Origin: DMER64 sp964554535
GTDB lineage: Bacteria > Bacteroidota > Bacteroidia > Bacteroidales > UBA932
Assembly (NCBI GenBank): GCA_964554535.1
Contig: CAZKPB010000009.1
Coordinates: 1-64,000 of the forward strand
Length of the DNA stretch: 64,000 nt
Direction: 5' to 3'
Part shown: in pieces, positions 1 through 8,177 of the stretch
Position numbering within the stretch: position 1 is the stretch's first letter
Layout of the letters: each line of letters begins with the position of its first letter
Notes under the pieces: generated by a model
What the model saw: only the letters and a program-made list of their open reading frames with translations
What the model was told of the DNA's origin: nothing
The model's database searches: none
Position numbers and translations under genes: made by a program

Positions 1-36
1 CCCTTTTTTTGGGGGTTTACCTCATTCTACCACTCA

Positions 37-335
37 GACTATCTACGAAAATCGCTAAAAACGTACACAGTAGGCCCTAGAAGTGGCCGACTATCTACGA
101 TAATCGCCAAAAACGCGTATAGTGGGCCTCCAAAGTAGTCGACTATATACGTTTACCCCCGTTTTGCGTAAACAGTCCGCTTTCCAACTTTTACAAAACA
201 AAGCTAAGTGTCTGTATATCAGTTGTTATACGTTTATGGTAATTTCGACTATCTAAGTTTAGCGCTAAAAACGTACACAGTAGGCCATAAAAGTGGCCGA
301 CTATCTACAAAAATCGCGATTAACGTCAACAGTCC
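37..335. repeat. Five copies of a 52-bp tandem intergenic repeat with internal dyad
   Basis: Units begin GACTATCTACG at 37, 89, 141 (GACTATATACG), 247 and 299; neighbouring starts are exactly 52 bp apart within each run and 106 bp (two periods plus 2) between the third and fourth. Each unit carries a left arm like GACTATCTACG and a right arm like ACGTACACAGT, which is an imperfect inverted copy of the left, so each unit could form a stem of roughly 37 nt. The linker includes TAGGCC...AAGTGGCC. The stretch 181-246 has no clear copy, perhaps a decayed one. No open reading frame or promoter was seen. The repeats abut the 3' end of the broken EFR1 gene at 335. The function is unknown; a REP-like or protein-binding array is an inference. 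Confidence 0.8.
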
Positions 336-1099
336 TAATTTGACTGAGTAGAGAATCCCTTGAAATAGTACTGATCTTTACCAATAGTGCAGTTCCCAAA
401 ATGGATGGCGTTGGCGGGACAGTGCTGGTAGCAGGCCATACATTGGGTGCAGTGTCCCTTTCAGCGAGGTTTGCCGCCCTCCAATGCTATGTTGTGCAGG
501 GGGCAGACTTCTGCGCAGAGGCCGCAGCCGGTGCAGTCCTTGTTGATGTGATATTTTTTATCCGAGACATTTTGTACAAACCCGGGGCGAATAAGATAAG
601 TTTTGGTGCAGGGAAATGATCCTTGAAGCACATCTTTAATTCCTTTCTTCCGGGCCTTGACCTCGGCAATCACAGAAGGTAGTTTGTTCCGTGCAGCCTC
701 TATCTTTTTGCGGGCGCCCTCCTCACTATCCAGATGAAAGCCCTGCATACAAAGATAGGTCTCGGGCATCTGAAAACAGAACCCCGAGTCCATAGTCAGC
801 CCCACTTTTGAAAGCGTCTTGCGGAAAAGCTCATAGGTTTTTCCCATATTGTCCCCGCAGGTACAGGCAAACCACACGTAGGCGGGAACGCCGGTCCATT
901 TTGCATTCAAAATGAAATCCTCTACCAGTTTTGGATGCGCCCACGAATAGATGGGAAACACAAAACCAAGGGATTCGCCATCCACATTGAATTCGCGCTC
1001 CTGCACATCAGGTATGAAGAGCAATTTGTCCCCCGTTGCCGCTGCCATTTCCGTTGCAATCCATTGGCTGTTGCCGCATCCGGAAAAGTAATATATCAT
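335..1099 (-). pseudogene. EFR1-type flavodoxin/ferredoxin protein, interrupted by in-frame TGA
   Basis: The 212-codon frame from 1099 starts with a flavodoxin-like FMN domain (YYFSGCGNSQWIA, residues 3-15) and reaches one 4Fe-4S motif, C189-x2-C192-x2-C195-x3-C199-P. It stops at TGA (461-463). Reading on in the same frame gives a second perfect cluster, CTQCMACYQHCP, then AIHFGN and a normal C-terminus ending with TAG at 335-337; total 254 residues plus the internal stop. EFR1 proteins have two 4Fe-4S clusters and, as I recall the family, a Trp at about this spot, so TGG to TGA is the simplest cause. The rest of the frame is intact, which suggests a recent mutation or a sequencing error. Other genes here use TGA as stop, so wholesale recoding is unlikely. 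It is probably the last gene of the MerR-acyltransferase transcript (48-bp gap). Confidence 0.8.
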
Positions 1100-1147
1100 A
1101 TATCTATATTTTAGTAATCACAAAAATAGTAAATAATTATAAGTGTA

Positions 1148-2446
1148 TTACAGCCTCAAAAATGAGGCTAATACATCCATCTCCTCCAGCACCCCTTCCA
1201 CAAACCCGTCTGCTGTTGAGCCTCTGTCATAAGCCGCACACAGCGTCATTTGCCCTTTATACGTACTTGCACACAGCATAAATGAAGGCCCTTTGAAGGC
1301 GGGAGAAACCACATACATGGCAGCTGGTTCCGCCCCGTCAAACGCTACCGGAAGGTCATTTATACGTCCCAGATTAGAAATCATAGGCGTGCACAGTCCC
1401 GTCTTGACAACATCCTCCCAGCAAGTAGTATAATAATCCACCAGCGCCTTGTAATCTGTAGACATCAACTCATTCACCAGCACACTTTGCAGCACCTTTT
1501 CCGGTTCCAGCACCTCCGCCACCGCCCGGGCAGTCTGCGCCACCAACCGATCAAACGACCCGCCCACCGGCAGATTCACCGTATAGGTATTGGAAAAATT
1601 GCATATGGAATAAGCCGCCGCCCCTTCTCGTGCATACTTGCGCAAATTGGCCGTAAACTGCACTTCCTTCTCGGCCTGGTCCGGTCGCAACACCTTCACC
1701 AGCGAGCGATGATACGCCGCCAGCAACACATCATTCACAGACACTCCTGCCGACCGGGTATATTCCAACACTCCCTGTGTCTTAACGGCCGAGAAAGTCA
1801 CCGTCCGGTATGCAAACCCACCGCCATCAGAAGAACCTGCCGGTGCCCCCCAGGTACAAGGAAAATTTGTCAGCAACGACATATCCGCACGCGCCTTCTT
1901 GGCCTCCAGAGAGTCCTCCATTCCAAAAAACTCATAGAACGGAGCGGTACCGCGAGCCGGCACCCCGGAGCGGGGCATATATGACGCATCCCGCGCCAGT
2001 TGAGAGTACATTTCTCCCAGCAACCGTACAAACTGCAACGCTCCGGCGGCATCACACAACGCATGATGCACCTTGGCCACCAGCACACACGCCCCACCCG
2101 AGCGTTCACATACCAGCGCCACCTTAACCGGACACTCCGTCACGGCATCCAGCCTCCGGGCCAGAAACTGATCTACCTCATAGGCCACACAATCCGTCCT
2201 GACTTTCACACACATGGCCTCCAGTTGTTTGGCCCGAGCTTCCCGCCACCGGGGCGTCGTACTGTCTACGTCAAAGAAACACCCAAGTACCGGGTCGGCC
2301 ACAGTGCAACAAGCCATCGCCTGTTGCAACCGCCTAAAATCCAAAGGTGCCGCAAAATGCAGCACCATTTGAATCAACGCATTGGAATTACAATCCTGAG
2401 CTACAAAATTGTACCAGTCAAAGGGAGTGGAATCAAAAGACTTCAT
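1148..2446 (-). CDS. Condensation-domain-like acyltransferase
   Basis: A 432-residue cytosolic protein with the HHxxxD motif of the chloramphenicol acetyltransferase/condensation superfamily (H127-H128-A-L-C-D132), about one third in from the N-terminus as is usual. The C-terminal half has the NDVLLAAYHRSL and SNLGRI segments typical of stand-alone members such as alcohol O-acetyltransferases and PapA-type acyltransferases. No carrier-protein or adenylation domain is attached and no NRPS/PKS genes are near, so it probably acylates a small molecule or lipid; the substrate cannot be read from the sequence. It starts 4 bp after the MerR gene ends and is followed by the broken EFR1 gene, so the three look like one transcript, possibly controlled by the MerR protein. 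Confidence 0.75.
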   Translation of the reverse strand: MKSFDSTPFDWYNFVAQDCNSNALIQMVLHFAAPLDFRRLQQAMACCTVADPVLGCFFDVDSTTPRWREARAKQLEAMCVKVRTDCVAYEVDQFLARRLDAVTECPVKVALVCERSGGACVLVAKVHHALCDAAGALQFVRLLGEMYSQLARDASYMPRSGVPARGTAPFYEFFGMEDSLEAKKARADMSLLTNFPCTWGAPAGSSDGGGFAYRTVTFSAVKTQGVLEYTRSAGVSVNDVLLAAYHRSLVKVLRPDQAEKEVQFTANLRKYAREGAAAYSICNFSNTYTVNLPVGGSFDRLVAQTARAVAEVLEPEKVLQSVLVNELMSTDYKALVDYYTTCWEDVVKTGLCTPMISNLGRINDLPVAFDGAEPAAMYVVSPAFKGPSFMLCASTYKGQMTLCAAYDRGSTADGFVEGVLEEMDVLASFLRL

Positions 2447-2450
2447 GGAA

Positions 2451-3278
2451 TTACGCCTTTTCTACCGGAATCTGAATCTGTGTAAGCCAGTCCTTCATAT
2501 CTTCCTTGTTCCAGATACCGTCAATATAGCAGAAACGCGGAAAGTCCGCAATCTTGTATCCGTTTTCTTCTATGTACGCGTATATCTTGGCCCAGGATTC
2601 GGGGAAGTTGGCATACGAACCGTAATGGTTGTAGCAAACCGCTTCCGGTACGGCCGGCACGTCCTTGAACTGAATCAGGTCGGAATCTTCATTTTTGCTC
2701 AGCACCGCTTCGCAATACTCAATGTCAATGTTGCTTTCACAGTATTCCCCGTTGTGATCAATGGTATAACAATACCCAATAGGGTCACATTCACATCCCA
2801 AACGCATCATTTCCGGAGCAATAACGTTGGGGCACAAGTTGAACAACTCGTCGTAACTATTGATAAGTTGACGGTAGCTTGCCACAATGCAGGCAGGCAG
2901 TGATTTGATGGTAAGTGTTTCCATAATTTCCCTATCTCTTAATTGATTTAAATAAATATCCAGTTCATTCTCCCTCCGATGCAACGTCTCCAACTCGGTG
3001 CGACAACGTTGCAACTTCTCCGCCACCGCCTCCGGTGCGGGCACCTTGTTACCTGTGTCAAAGAGTTGCTTGATTTCTTCCAGACCAAAGCCCAGTTTCT
3101 TGAGCCGCGCAATCTGCCCCATGGTCTGCATCTGCTCCACGTAATAATAACGATACCCGGAATACGAATCAATTTCTGCCGGCACCAGCAGTTCCATTTC
3201 TTCATAGAACCGCAGCGTCTTCACCGACACCTGATTCAGTCGGGAGAACTCTCCTATTTTCAATTTCAAGGGTTTCAT
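2451..3278 (-). CDS. MerR-family regulator with GyrI-like effector domain
   Basis: 275 residues. Residues 7-75 form a MerR winged-helix DNA-binding domain (IGEFSRLNQVSVKTLRFYEE, then YSGYRYY), residues about 78-115 are the dimerisation coiled coil, and the remaining about 150 residues resemble the GyrI-like/BmrR-type drug-binding domain (the IGYCYTIDHNGEY region). It lacks the metal-binding cysteines of metal-sensing MerR proteins, so a small-molecule effector is likely. A Bacteroidota -7 box, TATTTTTG, reads leftwards from 3308-3301, about 22 bp before the ATG, so it probably has its own promoter although the P-type ATPase gene ends only 50 bp upstream. It likely controls the acyltransferase and EFR1 genes that follow. 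Confidence 0.85.
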   Translation of the reverse strand: MKPLKLKIGEFSRLNQVSVKTLRFYEEMELLVPAEIDSYSGYRYYYVEQMQTMGQIARLKKLGFGLEEIKQLFDTGNKVPAPEAVAEKLQRCRTELETLHRRENELDIYLNQLRDREIMETLTIKSLPACIVASYRQLINSYDELFNLCPNVIAPEMMRLGCECDPIGYCYTIDHNGEYCESNIDIEYCEAVLSKNEDSDLIQFKDVPAVPEAVCYNHYGSYANFPESWAKIYAYIEENGYKIADFPRFCYIDGIWNKEDMKDWLTQIQIPVEKA

Positions 3279-3328
3279 CTGCGTTATCTTTTTATGGATG
3301 CAAAAATACGCAGAAAAATACTACGCCC

Positions 3329-5869
3329 TTAGGTACGAGTTGCGCGTTTTCTTCCAATAAATTTATACAATTCAAACCAACTGATGGTAGCAATCCCTAC
3401 CGCCACGGCCGCCAGCACCTCCCAAATACTTATGGGACTGAACTGGAACAATCCCTGTAGAAAAGGCACGGTAAGCGCCAACAGGATAAAGAGCACAGCT
3501 CCCCCGGCCACCCATTTTACCGTGGGATTGGAAGTCCGCAGAATAGTGACTATGGATTCGCTCCACGACCGATTGGTGAGGATGGTGAAGATATTGGCCG
3601 TAATCAGCGTCACAAACGTCATGGCACGCACTTCGGTGGTGGGGTATCCCAACTTGAGGGTCACAAAATACACGGCCAACGTAAACGCCAGCACCCAGAA
3701 CCCCTGAAAACAGCCCACAAACAACTTTCCGGGCCCGAAGAACGGTTGGTCGGCACGACGTGGCGGACGGCTCATCACACCCTTCTCTGCTTCCTCGGCC
3801 TCAAAAATCACCGAGCAGGCCGGGTCAATGATCAATTCCATGAACACCACGTGAATAGGCCACAAAATCAGCGGAAAATCGGCAAATAGTACCGGAATAA
3901 GTGACAAGCCGGCAATGGGTACGTGAATGGCAAAAATATACCCCAGAGCCTTTTGCAGGTTGTCAAAGATACGACGGCCCATCTTGACCGCCCCCACAAT
4001 ATACCCGAAATTATCGTCCATCAGCACCAGGTCCGAGGCTTCCCGGGCCACGTCGGTACCTTTCTCGCCCATGGCAATCCCAATATTGGCCGCCTTGAGC
4101 GCCGGCGCATCGTTCACCCCGTCACCCGTCATGGCCACCACCTCGCCATTGCGCTGCAGCGCATTCACAATCTTGAGCTTCTGCTCGGGAATCACCCTGG
4201 CAAACACATCGGTGGTACGGATTCGTTCACACAGTTCGTCTTCACTCATCGCAGCCAACTCGGCCCCGGTAATGCAGGCATCGGCATAGGTCAACCCTAT
4301 TTCCCGGGCAATATTCTGTGCCGTGACCGGATAGTCTCCCGTAATCATGATTACGCGTATGCCGGCCTTATGGCACTCGCTCACCGCCAGGGAAACTTGC
4401 GGACGAATGGGGTCCGACAAGCCTATCAGGCCCACAAATTCAAAATCAAAGTCATGCTGGATCATCGGCAACGCATTTCCCGTAAGGTGGGACTTGGCCA
4501 CACCCAATACCCGCAATCCGGCCGCCGCCATCTGCTGGGTGGCCGCTGCATAGCCCTCAATTTCCCTATCACTCAGATGGCACAGGTCAAAGATGGCTTC
4601 CGGAGCACCCTTGGCCGCTATCACCCGCCGATTGTCCTCCCGGTCTTCAAACACGCGCGACATGGCCAGCAACTGGCGCGAGAGCGGGTATTCCTTAACC
4701 ATCTCCCAATTGGAGTGCAAGTGCTCGGTATGTGAAAGATATTCGGTTCCCAACTGATTGATTGCCTTTTCCATAGGGTCAAACGGATTGGTCTGGGAAG
4801 ACAGAATGCCGTATTCAATAATGTCGTGGTATTCTTCCGGAAAATCCGCGCCGCGTCCGGCCTTCCAGAAACTCAGACGGTTGTACAACTGCGTCACCAC
4901 CATTTTGTTCTGCGTCAGCGTCCCCGTCTTGTCGGTACACAAAACCGTGGCCGAGCCCAGCGTCTCAATGGCCGAGGGCTTGCGCGTCAGCACGTTTTTG
5001 CGCGATATGCGCCACGCGCCGATAGCCATAAAGATGCTCAGCACCACCGGAAACTCCTCGGGCAGCATAGCCATGGCCAGCGTAATGCCTGCCAGAAAAC
5101 CCTGCAACAGGTCGCCGCGCGTAAAGAAATACACCACAATGACCGAGGCGCACAGCACAAGCCCCGTAAAGGTAAACACCTTCACCAGCTTGCCGATTTC
5201 TTTCTTGAGGCGCGTGGGCGTTTCCTTGACCTGTTCCAGTGCCCGGCCTATCTTGCCAATCTGCGTATTCATACCTATGGAAGTCACACGTGCCAGGCCG
5301 TTCCCTTGCACCACCATGGAACCTGAATAGACAAACGGCAGGTCATCCCCTCCCGGCTGCGTGTCGGCCGGCTCGTTCTGGTACTCGTGCTTGCGCACGG
5401 GAACCGACTCGCCCGTAAGCAGCGACTCGTCCACTAAGAGGCTCACGCATTTGAGCACAGTGGCATCGGCCGGTACGCGGTCACCTTCCTGCAATACAAT
5501 GATGTCACCGCAAACCACATCCCTACCCGCCAGGCGTACTTCCTCTCCGTCACGAATGACCAGCGCCCTGGGGCTGGCCAGATCCTTAAGGGCGTCCAGC
5601 GCTTTCTCGCTCTTGCGTTCCTGATAAAACTCAATGCCCATTACCACAAACACAAAGCCCAGCAGCATAATGCCTTCCTGAATATCACCCAGAATCATAT
5701 ACAGGGTGCCGCAGGCTACCAACAAAATAAACATAGGCTCTTTAACCACGCCAAAGAGGATGGCAAACAGGCTCCGGGATTTGCTTCCCTGCAATTCATT
5801 GTAGCCGTCACGGGCCTGTTTTTCAGCAACTTCTTTTGAAGTCAGGCCGTGCAGTTCATTGGATTCCAT
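3329..5869 (-). CDS. P-type cation-translocating ATPase (P2A-like)
   Basis: 846 residues with all catalytic landmarks in order: N-terminal cation ATPase domain, actuator LLTGES, M4 MLPEEFP, phosphorylation loop DKTGTLTQNK, nucleotide-binding KGAPEAIF, then MITGD and GDGVNDAPALK, and a C-terminal cation ATPase domain. It resembles bacterial Ca2+-ATPases. The M4 site is PEEFP instead of the PEGLP of SERCA-type pumps, and M6 reads ELIIDPACS instead of NLVTDG, so the transported ion is uncertain (Ca2+, Mn2+ or another). It lies 32 bp after the MarR-type gene and is probably co-transcribed with it from the operator-bearing promoter at 6326-6356. Confidence 0.88.
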   Translation of the reverse strand: MESNELHGLTSKEVAEKQARDGYNELQGSKSRSLFAILFGVVKEPMFILLVACGTLYMILGDIQEGIMLLGFVFVVMGIEFYQERKSEKALDALKDLASPRALVIRDGEEVRLAGRDVVCGDIIVLQEGDRVPADATVLKCVSLLVDESLLTGESVPVRKHEYQNEPADTQPGGDDLPFVYSGSMVVQGNGLARVTSIGMNTQIGKIGRALEQVKETPTRLKKEIGKLVKVFTFTGLVLCASVIVVYFFTRGDLLQGFLAGITLAMAMLPEEFPVVLSIFMAIGAWRISRKNVLTRKPSAIETLGSATVLCTDKTGTLTQNKMVVTQLYNRLSFWKAGRGADFPEEYHDIIEYGILSSQTNPFDPMEKAINQLGTEYLSHTEHLHSNWEMVKEYPLSRQLLAMSRVFEDREDNRRVIAAKGAPEAIFDLCHLSDREIEGYAAATQQMAAAGLRVLGVAKSHLTGNALPMIQHDFDFEFVGLIGLSDPIRPQVSLAVSECHKAGIRVIMITGDYPVTAQNIAREIGLTYADACITGAELAAMSEDELCERIRTTDVFARVIPEQKLKIVNALQRNGEVVAMTGDGVNDAPALKAANIGIAMGEKGTDVAREASDLVLMDDNFGYIVGAVKMGRRIFDNLQKALGYIFAIHVPIAGLSLIPVLFADFPLILWPIHVVFMELIIDPACSVIFEAEEAEKGVMSRPPRRADQPFFGPGKLFVGCFQGFWVLAFTLAVYFVTLKLGYPTTEVRAMTFVTLITANIFTILTNRSWSESIVTILRTSNPTVKWVAGGAVLFILLALTVPFLQGLFQFSPISIWEVLAAVAVGIATISWFELYKFIGRKRATRT

Positions 5870-5901
5870 AAGAAAATAAAAAGAAAAGGATTGAATATTA
5901 A

Positions 5902-6321
5902 TTATTTTACCCTGTAGATTTTGTCAAGCAGTGTTACAAACTCCTGCTGCTCATCGGGGGTAAGCGATTTGCCAATCAGTTGCGCCAGATATTCGTGCGC
6001 ATAGTCGTGCCGCTGGTTTACCGTGTTACCGATGTCGGTAAGGTGCAAGTGCGAACTGCGGCGGTCGGCGTCGGAAGCTGTTTTGTACACACAACCTTTG
6101 GTAATGAGCCGTTCCACCGCCACCGTTACGGAAGGCTTCTTAACGCCAAGGGCCAACGAAAGTTCCGTAATGCTGGGGTTCCCCAACTCATTGATGGTTT
6201 CCAGATAATTTATTTGAGAAGAAGTAAGGTCTTTTACTTCAGACAACTCCTTTGCCATAGACTCGGCATCGGATATCTGTCGCGAAAAACGCGACAAGGC
6301 GGTTTTAATGCGGTTTTTCAT
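5902..6321 (-). CDS. MarR-family transcriptional regulator
   Basis: 139 residues with the MarR winged helix: recognition region SITELSLALGVKKPSVTVAVERLITKG (residues about 50-76) and the wing with conserved DRRSS (about 85-90). Start chosen at the ATG (6319-6321) just inside a strong promoter. A perfect 20-bp palindrome lies 12 bp upstream, so negative autoregulation is very likely, and the downstream ATPase gene (32-bp gap) should fall under the same control. The -7 box ends only 4 bp before the ATG, so the mRNA should be leaderless or nearly so. The inducing ligand is unknown. Confidence 0.9.
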   Translation of the reverse strand: MKNRIKTALSRFSRQISDAESMAKELSEVKDLTSSQINYLETINELGNPSITELSLALGVKKPSVTVAVERLITKGCVYKTASDADRRSSHLHLTDIGNTVNQRHDYAHEYLAQLIGKSLTPDEQQEFVTLLDKIYRVK

Positions 6322-6325
6322 TCCG

Positions 6326-6356
6326 CAAAGATAGTTAGTTAGTCCTAACTAACAAA
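6326..6356 (-). promoter_or_regulatory. Promoter of marR-ATPase unit with embedded 20-bp palindromic operator
   Basis: On the minus strand, TTTG (6356-6353), a 19-bp spacer and TATCTTTG (6333-6326) match the Bacteroidota sigma-ABfr consensus exactly. The palindrome GTTAGTTAGTCCTAACTAAC (6334-6353), two perfect 9-bp arms around TC, fills the spacer exactly. A MarR dimer bound there would block RNA polymerase. Confidence 0.85.
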
Positions 6357-6405
6357 TTTTTCATACCAACAAAAACAACAAAATAGTTGTCAAAGAGACT
6401 GCAAA

Positions 6406-7899
6406 TTACCTGTAAGGTTCCACCCCAAGCGACTCATACGTCTGCTTGAGCGCCTTCTGGTCGTCAGAAATAATGAGCAACCGGTCGCCCTCTTCCAGCG
6501 GCGTATTGCCTCGGGGAATAAAAAAGGCGTCTTTGCGCTTGACCATCACCACCAGCGTCTTATCGGGCAGAGGAATATCCATCAGCGTATTGCCTTTCTG
6601 CAAGGCCGATTTATTTACAATGACCTCACTCATTGCTGACTTGATGTCTTCAGAAAAATCCATTTCAAAGGCCGAGGGCGATTTTTTCCGTTGTACCACG
6701 GAAAGTTTGAGCCAACGGGCCATAATGGGTATGGTGGTCCCTTGAATCATCAGCGAGAGGATGGTGATAAAAAACACAATGTTAAAAATGATATGCGCTT
6801 CCGGCACCCCATATATTAAGGGATAGGTGGCAAAGATAATGGGTACCGCCCCGCGCAGCCCCACCCAGGAAGTGAAGGCACGCGCCTTTTCGCTCAACCC
6901 GCGGAAAGGCGTCAGCGCCAGAAATACAGACAACGGCCTGGACACCAGAATCATAAACACACCAATAAGCAACCCTATCACCGTCACGGGAAGCAACTCG
7001 GAAGGATTCACCAGCAACCCCAACGCCAAAAACATAATAATCTGACACAACCAAGTGAGTCCGTCAAAGAAATTCCGCACCGATTTCTTGTGCAGAAAAC
7101 GGCTGTTACCCACCACCAGCCCGGCAATGTATACGGCCAAATAGCCGTTGCCCTTGATGAGGTCCGTAAAAGCAAATATAAAGAAAGTGAACGCCAGGAT
7201 CAGTATGGGATACAACGACTCGTTCCACAGACTGGAGCGGCGCAGCAGGTGCGCGCAGAGCTTGCCCAGCAGAAAGCCGGCCAGCGCCCCTATGGCCATT
7301 TGGTACATAAAAGTAACCACCGACATCCAGATGGAAGGCTGTTGGGGTGCCATTATATATTGTATGAGCGTAAGGGTAAGCATATAGGCCATAGGGTCAT
7401 TGCTACCGCTCTCCAGTTCCAGCAACGGCCGCAGGTTCTCTTTAAGTTTCAGCCCTTTGGAACGCAAAATACTGAATACCGAGGCCGAGTCGGTAGAAGA
7501 CATCACGCTGGCCAGCAGCAACGCCACCGGAAAAGACATCCGGCTGTCAGGGAACAATTTGGCAACGAAAAAGATGAAAACGCCCGTAATGAGCGCCGTA
7601 AGCAATACCCCCGCAGTCGCCAGCACCACCCCCTCTTTGGCCACCGGCTTGATTTCCTCATATTTGGTATCCATCCCGCCCGAAAACAGGATAATACTCA
7701 GGGCCACCAAACCAATAAATTGAGCCGTCTTGGGATTTGAAAACTGAATGCCTATTCCTTCGCTGCCAAAGAGCATTCCCACCACCAAAAACAGCAACAA
7801 GGTGGGTACACCGAACCGATAACCCGTTTTGCCGGCAAAAATACTGAAAAACAACAATATGGCACCAACTAACAATATATTTTCTGCGGTAATAGTCAT
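6406..7899 (-). CDS. Potassium/proton antiporter, NhaP2/CvrA type with RCK_C domain
   Basis: 497 residues. The first about 390 form a CPA1 sodium/proton-exchanger domain with about 12 membrane helices, including the ion-site helix SVMSSTDSASVFS and the GLRGAVPIIFATYP signature. The C-terminal about 75 residues (LMDIPLPDKTLVVMV to the end) are a TrkA-C/RCK_C regulatory domain, typical of CvrA/NhaP2 antiporters that expel K+ in exchange for protons. It is located in the inner membrane. It sits alone on the minus strand, divergent from the small membrane ORF at 8060. A weak -7-like TATCTTTA lies upstream of the ATG. The K+ specificity comes from the family, not from residues seen here. Confidence 0.88.
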   Translation of the reverse strand: MTITAENILLVGAILLFFSIFAGKTGYRFGVPTLLLFLVVGMLFGSEGIGIQFSNPKTAQFIGLVALSIILFSGGMDTKYEEIKPVAKEGVVLATAGVLLTALITGVFIFFVAKLFPDSRMSFPVALLLASVMSSTDSASVFSILRSKGLKLKENLRPLLELESGSNDPMAYMLTLTLIQYIMAPQQPSIWMSVVTFMYQMAIGALAGFLLGKLCAHLLRRSSLWNESLYPILILAFTFFIFAFTDLIKGNGYLAVYIAGLVVGNSRFLHKKSVRNFFDGLTWLCQIIMFLALGLLVNPSELLPVTVIGLLIGVFMILVSRPLSVFLALTPFRGLSEKARAFTSWVGLRGAVPIIFATYPLIYGVPEAHIIFNIVFFITILSLMIQGTTIPIMARWLKLSVVQRKKSPSAFEMDFSEDIKSAMSEVIVNKSALQKGNTLMDIPLPDKTLVVMVKRKDAFFIPRGNTPLEEGDRLLIISDDQKALKQTYESLGVEPYR

Positions 7900-7957
7900 A
7901 AGAACGTTTCTTTTTTGTAAAGATAATTGAAAATACTACACAAAAACCCACAAAAAA

Positions 7958-8015
7958 TTTGGAGATTTAAAAATCATATCTACCTTTGTAGTGTATTAGT
8001 AAGGTAGTACACTAC
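7958..8015 (+). promoter_or_regulatory. Consensus promoter followed by an 8-bp inverted repeat
   Basis: TTTG (7958-7961), exactly 19 bp, then TACCTTTG (7981-7988): a perfect Bacteroidota promoter. The inverted repeat GTAGTGTA (7988-7995) / TACACTAC (8008-8015), spacer 12 bp, begins at the last base of the -7 box and covers the expected start site. It resembles an operator of a GntR/YtrA-type repressor or a 5'-UTR hairpin; which one is inference. The gene it drives is the 38-residue ORF at 8060. Confidence 0.75.
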
Positions 8016-8059
8016 TACAGAAAAACAATAGAGAACGAACAATTAATAACACATTTATT

Positions 8060-8176
8060 ATGAACACTTTATCACTTATCGTCGGTGTCAGTATTTATCT
8101 GATTATCACTTCAGTCCTTGGCGTTATCCTTTACAACCTGGTTAAAAGCGTAAAGAATCTTATTGTTTTATCCTAA
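8060..8176 (+). CDS. Small single-span membrane peptide (38 aa)
   Basis: ATG at 8060 opens a 38-codon frame ending TAA at 8174-8176. The translation has a short polar start (MNTLS), one hydrophobic segment of about 23 residues (LIVGVSIYLIITSVLGVILYNLV) reaching residue about 28, then a basic tail (KSVKNLIVLS). This is a single membrane helix with positive residues after it, suggesting N-out/C-in. A perfect promoter lies 72 bp upstream and no other gene is downstream on this strand; the hisIE stop is 1 bp away on the other strand. I recognise no family. The promoter and helix make it more convincing than a random ORF, but its function is unknown. Confidence 0.55.
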   Translation: MNTLSLIVGVSIYLIITSVLGVILYNLVKSVKNLIVLS

Positions 8177-8177
8177 G

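Noticed and set aside
37..335. CRISPR array
   Set aside because: Repeats are 52 bp in tandem with no unique spacers, and no cas genes occur in the window.
335..463. Selenocysteine or general TGA recoding in the EFR1 gene
   Set aside because: TGA ends several other genes here (pyrD, hisC-hisB), no SECIS-like hairpin was evident after the stop, and Trp rather than Sec fits the expected residue.
401..619. 72-residue plus-strand ORF opposite the EFR1 gene
   Set aside because: It is antisense to conserved ferredoxin codons and has no promoter or family resemblance.
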